NCBI GenBank assembly: GCA_903915615.1
Contig: CAIWTR010000247.1
Coordinates: forward strand, 1-13,443
Source of the DNA: an uncultured Armatimonadota bacterium
GTDB taxonomy: Bacteria > Armatimonadota > Armatimonadia > Armatimonadales > Armatimonadaceae
Direction: 5' to 3'
Length of the DNA stretch: 13,443 nt
The notes under the pieces were generated by a model. That model searched no databases, was not told the DNA's origin, and saw only the letters and a program-made list of their open reading frames with translations. Below are positions 13,289-13,443 of the stretch, piece by piece. Each line of letters opens with the position of its first letter. The stretch's first letter is position 1. A program made the position numbers and the translations under genes.

Positions 13289-13443
13289 ATGAAGCTGCTG
13301 TTTGCATATATCTCTATTGCCCTGTTGGCTGTAACTGGGTGTCAACCTACGGGACATGGAGTACAGCAGACGATGTTTCAGAAGGACATCTATCTACATA
13401 TCCAGCCCACCGATTTCAAGGAAACCAACCGCAGATCGATTCA
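13289..13443 (+). CDS. Lipoprotein of unknown function (N-terminus only)
   Basis: The only plus-strand gene seen, divergent from the ThuA operon. The 51 visible codons begin MKLLFAYISIALLAVTGC, a compact lipoprotein signal with lipobox AVTGC and lipidated Cys18, followed by QPTGHGVQQTMFQKDIYL and a polar stretch. The rest lies beyond the window, so no family can be assigned. An in-frame TTG at 13283 is an alternative start with better spacing to GGAGGT (13265-13270). No relation to the sugar locus can be shown. Confidence 0.7.
   Translation, partial: MKLLFAYISIALLAVTGCQPTGHGVQQTMFQKDIYLHIQPTDFKETNRRSI

Overview
The window is an accessory carbohydrate-metabolism locus from a chromosome of roughly 55% GC by eye. 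Nearly everything is read from the minus strand, right to left. The mix of Tat-exported Gfo/Idh/MocA oxidoreductases, an exported ThuA-domain protein, a family 1 solute-binding lipoprotein and ABC-2 exporter genes resembles Armatimonadota or Planctomycetota. That placement is inference, with low confidence, because no rRNA or marker gene is present.

Layout in the direction of minus-strand transcription: promoter with a palindrome in its spacer (13154-13125); ThuA-domain protein (13083-12322); Gfo/Idh oxidoreductase with EAP in place of EKP (12273-10888); a 109-bp repeat built from that gene's 3' end (10905-10625); a second Gfo/Idh oxidoreductase (10600-9113) with a strong terminator; a decayed gene tail (9041-9000); the solute-binding lipoprotein (8826-7528); three terminators alternating with two extra copies of that gene's tail (7497-7066); a small VOC/PhnB-like protein (6880-6491); a sugar-permease gene in which the MalF-like and MalG-like halves are fused (6438-4540); two nearly identical ABC-2 permease genes (4530-3562 and 3455-2487) made by a 1075-bp tandem duplication; a double-length ABC-2 permease (2487-703); and the start of an ABC exporter ATPase that runs off the window (636-1). 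One plus-strand lipoprotein gene begins at 13289 and runs off the right edge, divergent from the main operon.

The right half resembles the rhizobial thu system (thuEFGKAB for trehalose/sucrose via 3-keto sugars): ThuA-like, two ThuB-like Gfo/Idh enzymes, a ThuE-like binding protein and a ThuF-ThuG-like fused permease. Here the ThuA-like protein and both oxidoreductases carry export signals, so sugar chemistry may occur outside the cytoplasmic membrane before import. No importer ATPase (ThuK/MalK type) is present. The left half is a separate ABC-2 type exporter.

The most unusual feature is repeated duplication of gene 3' ends. Tail copies lie directly downstream of three successive intact genes, and the ABC-2 permease duplication is a related event. 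The solute-binding-protein tail copies differ from the intact gene only at synonymous positions. The 109-bp copies keep an RNA hairpin through G-U pairs that only work in the minus-strand transcript. A second candidate signal is a large excess of the word GGATGC/GCATCC, about 43 sites counted by eye.
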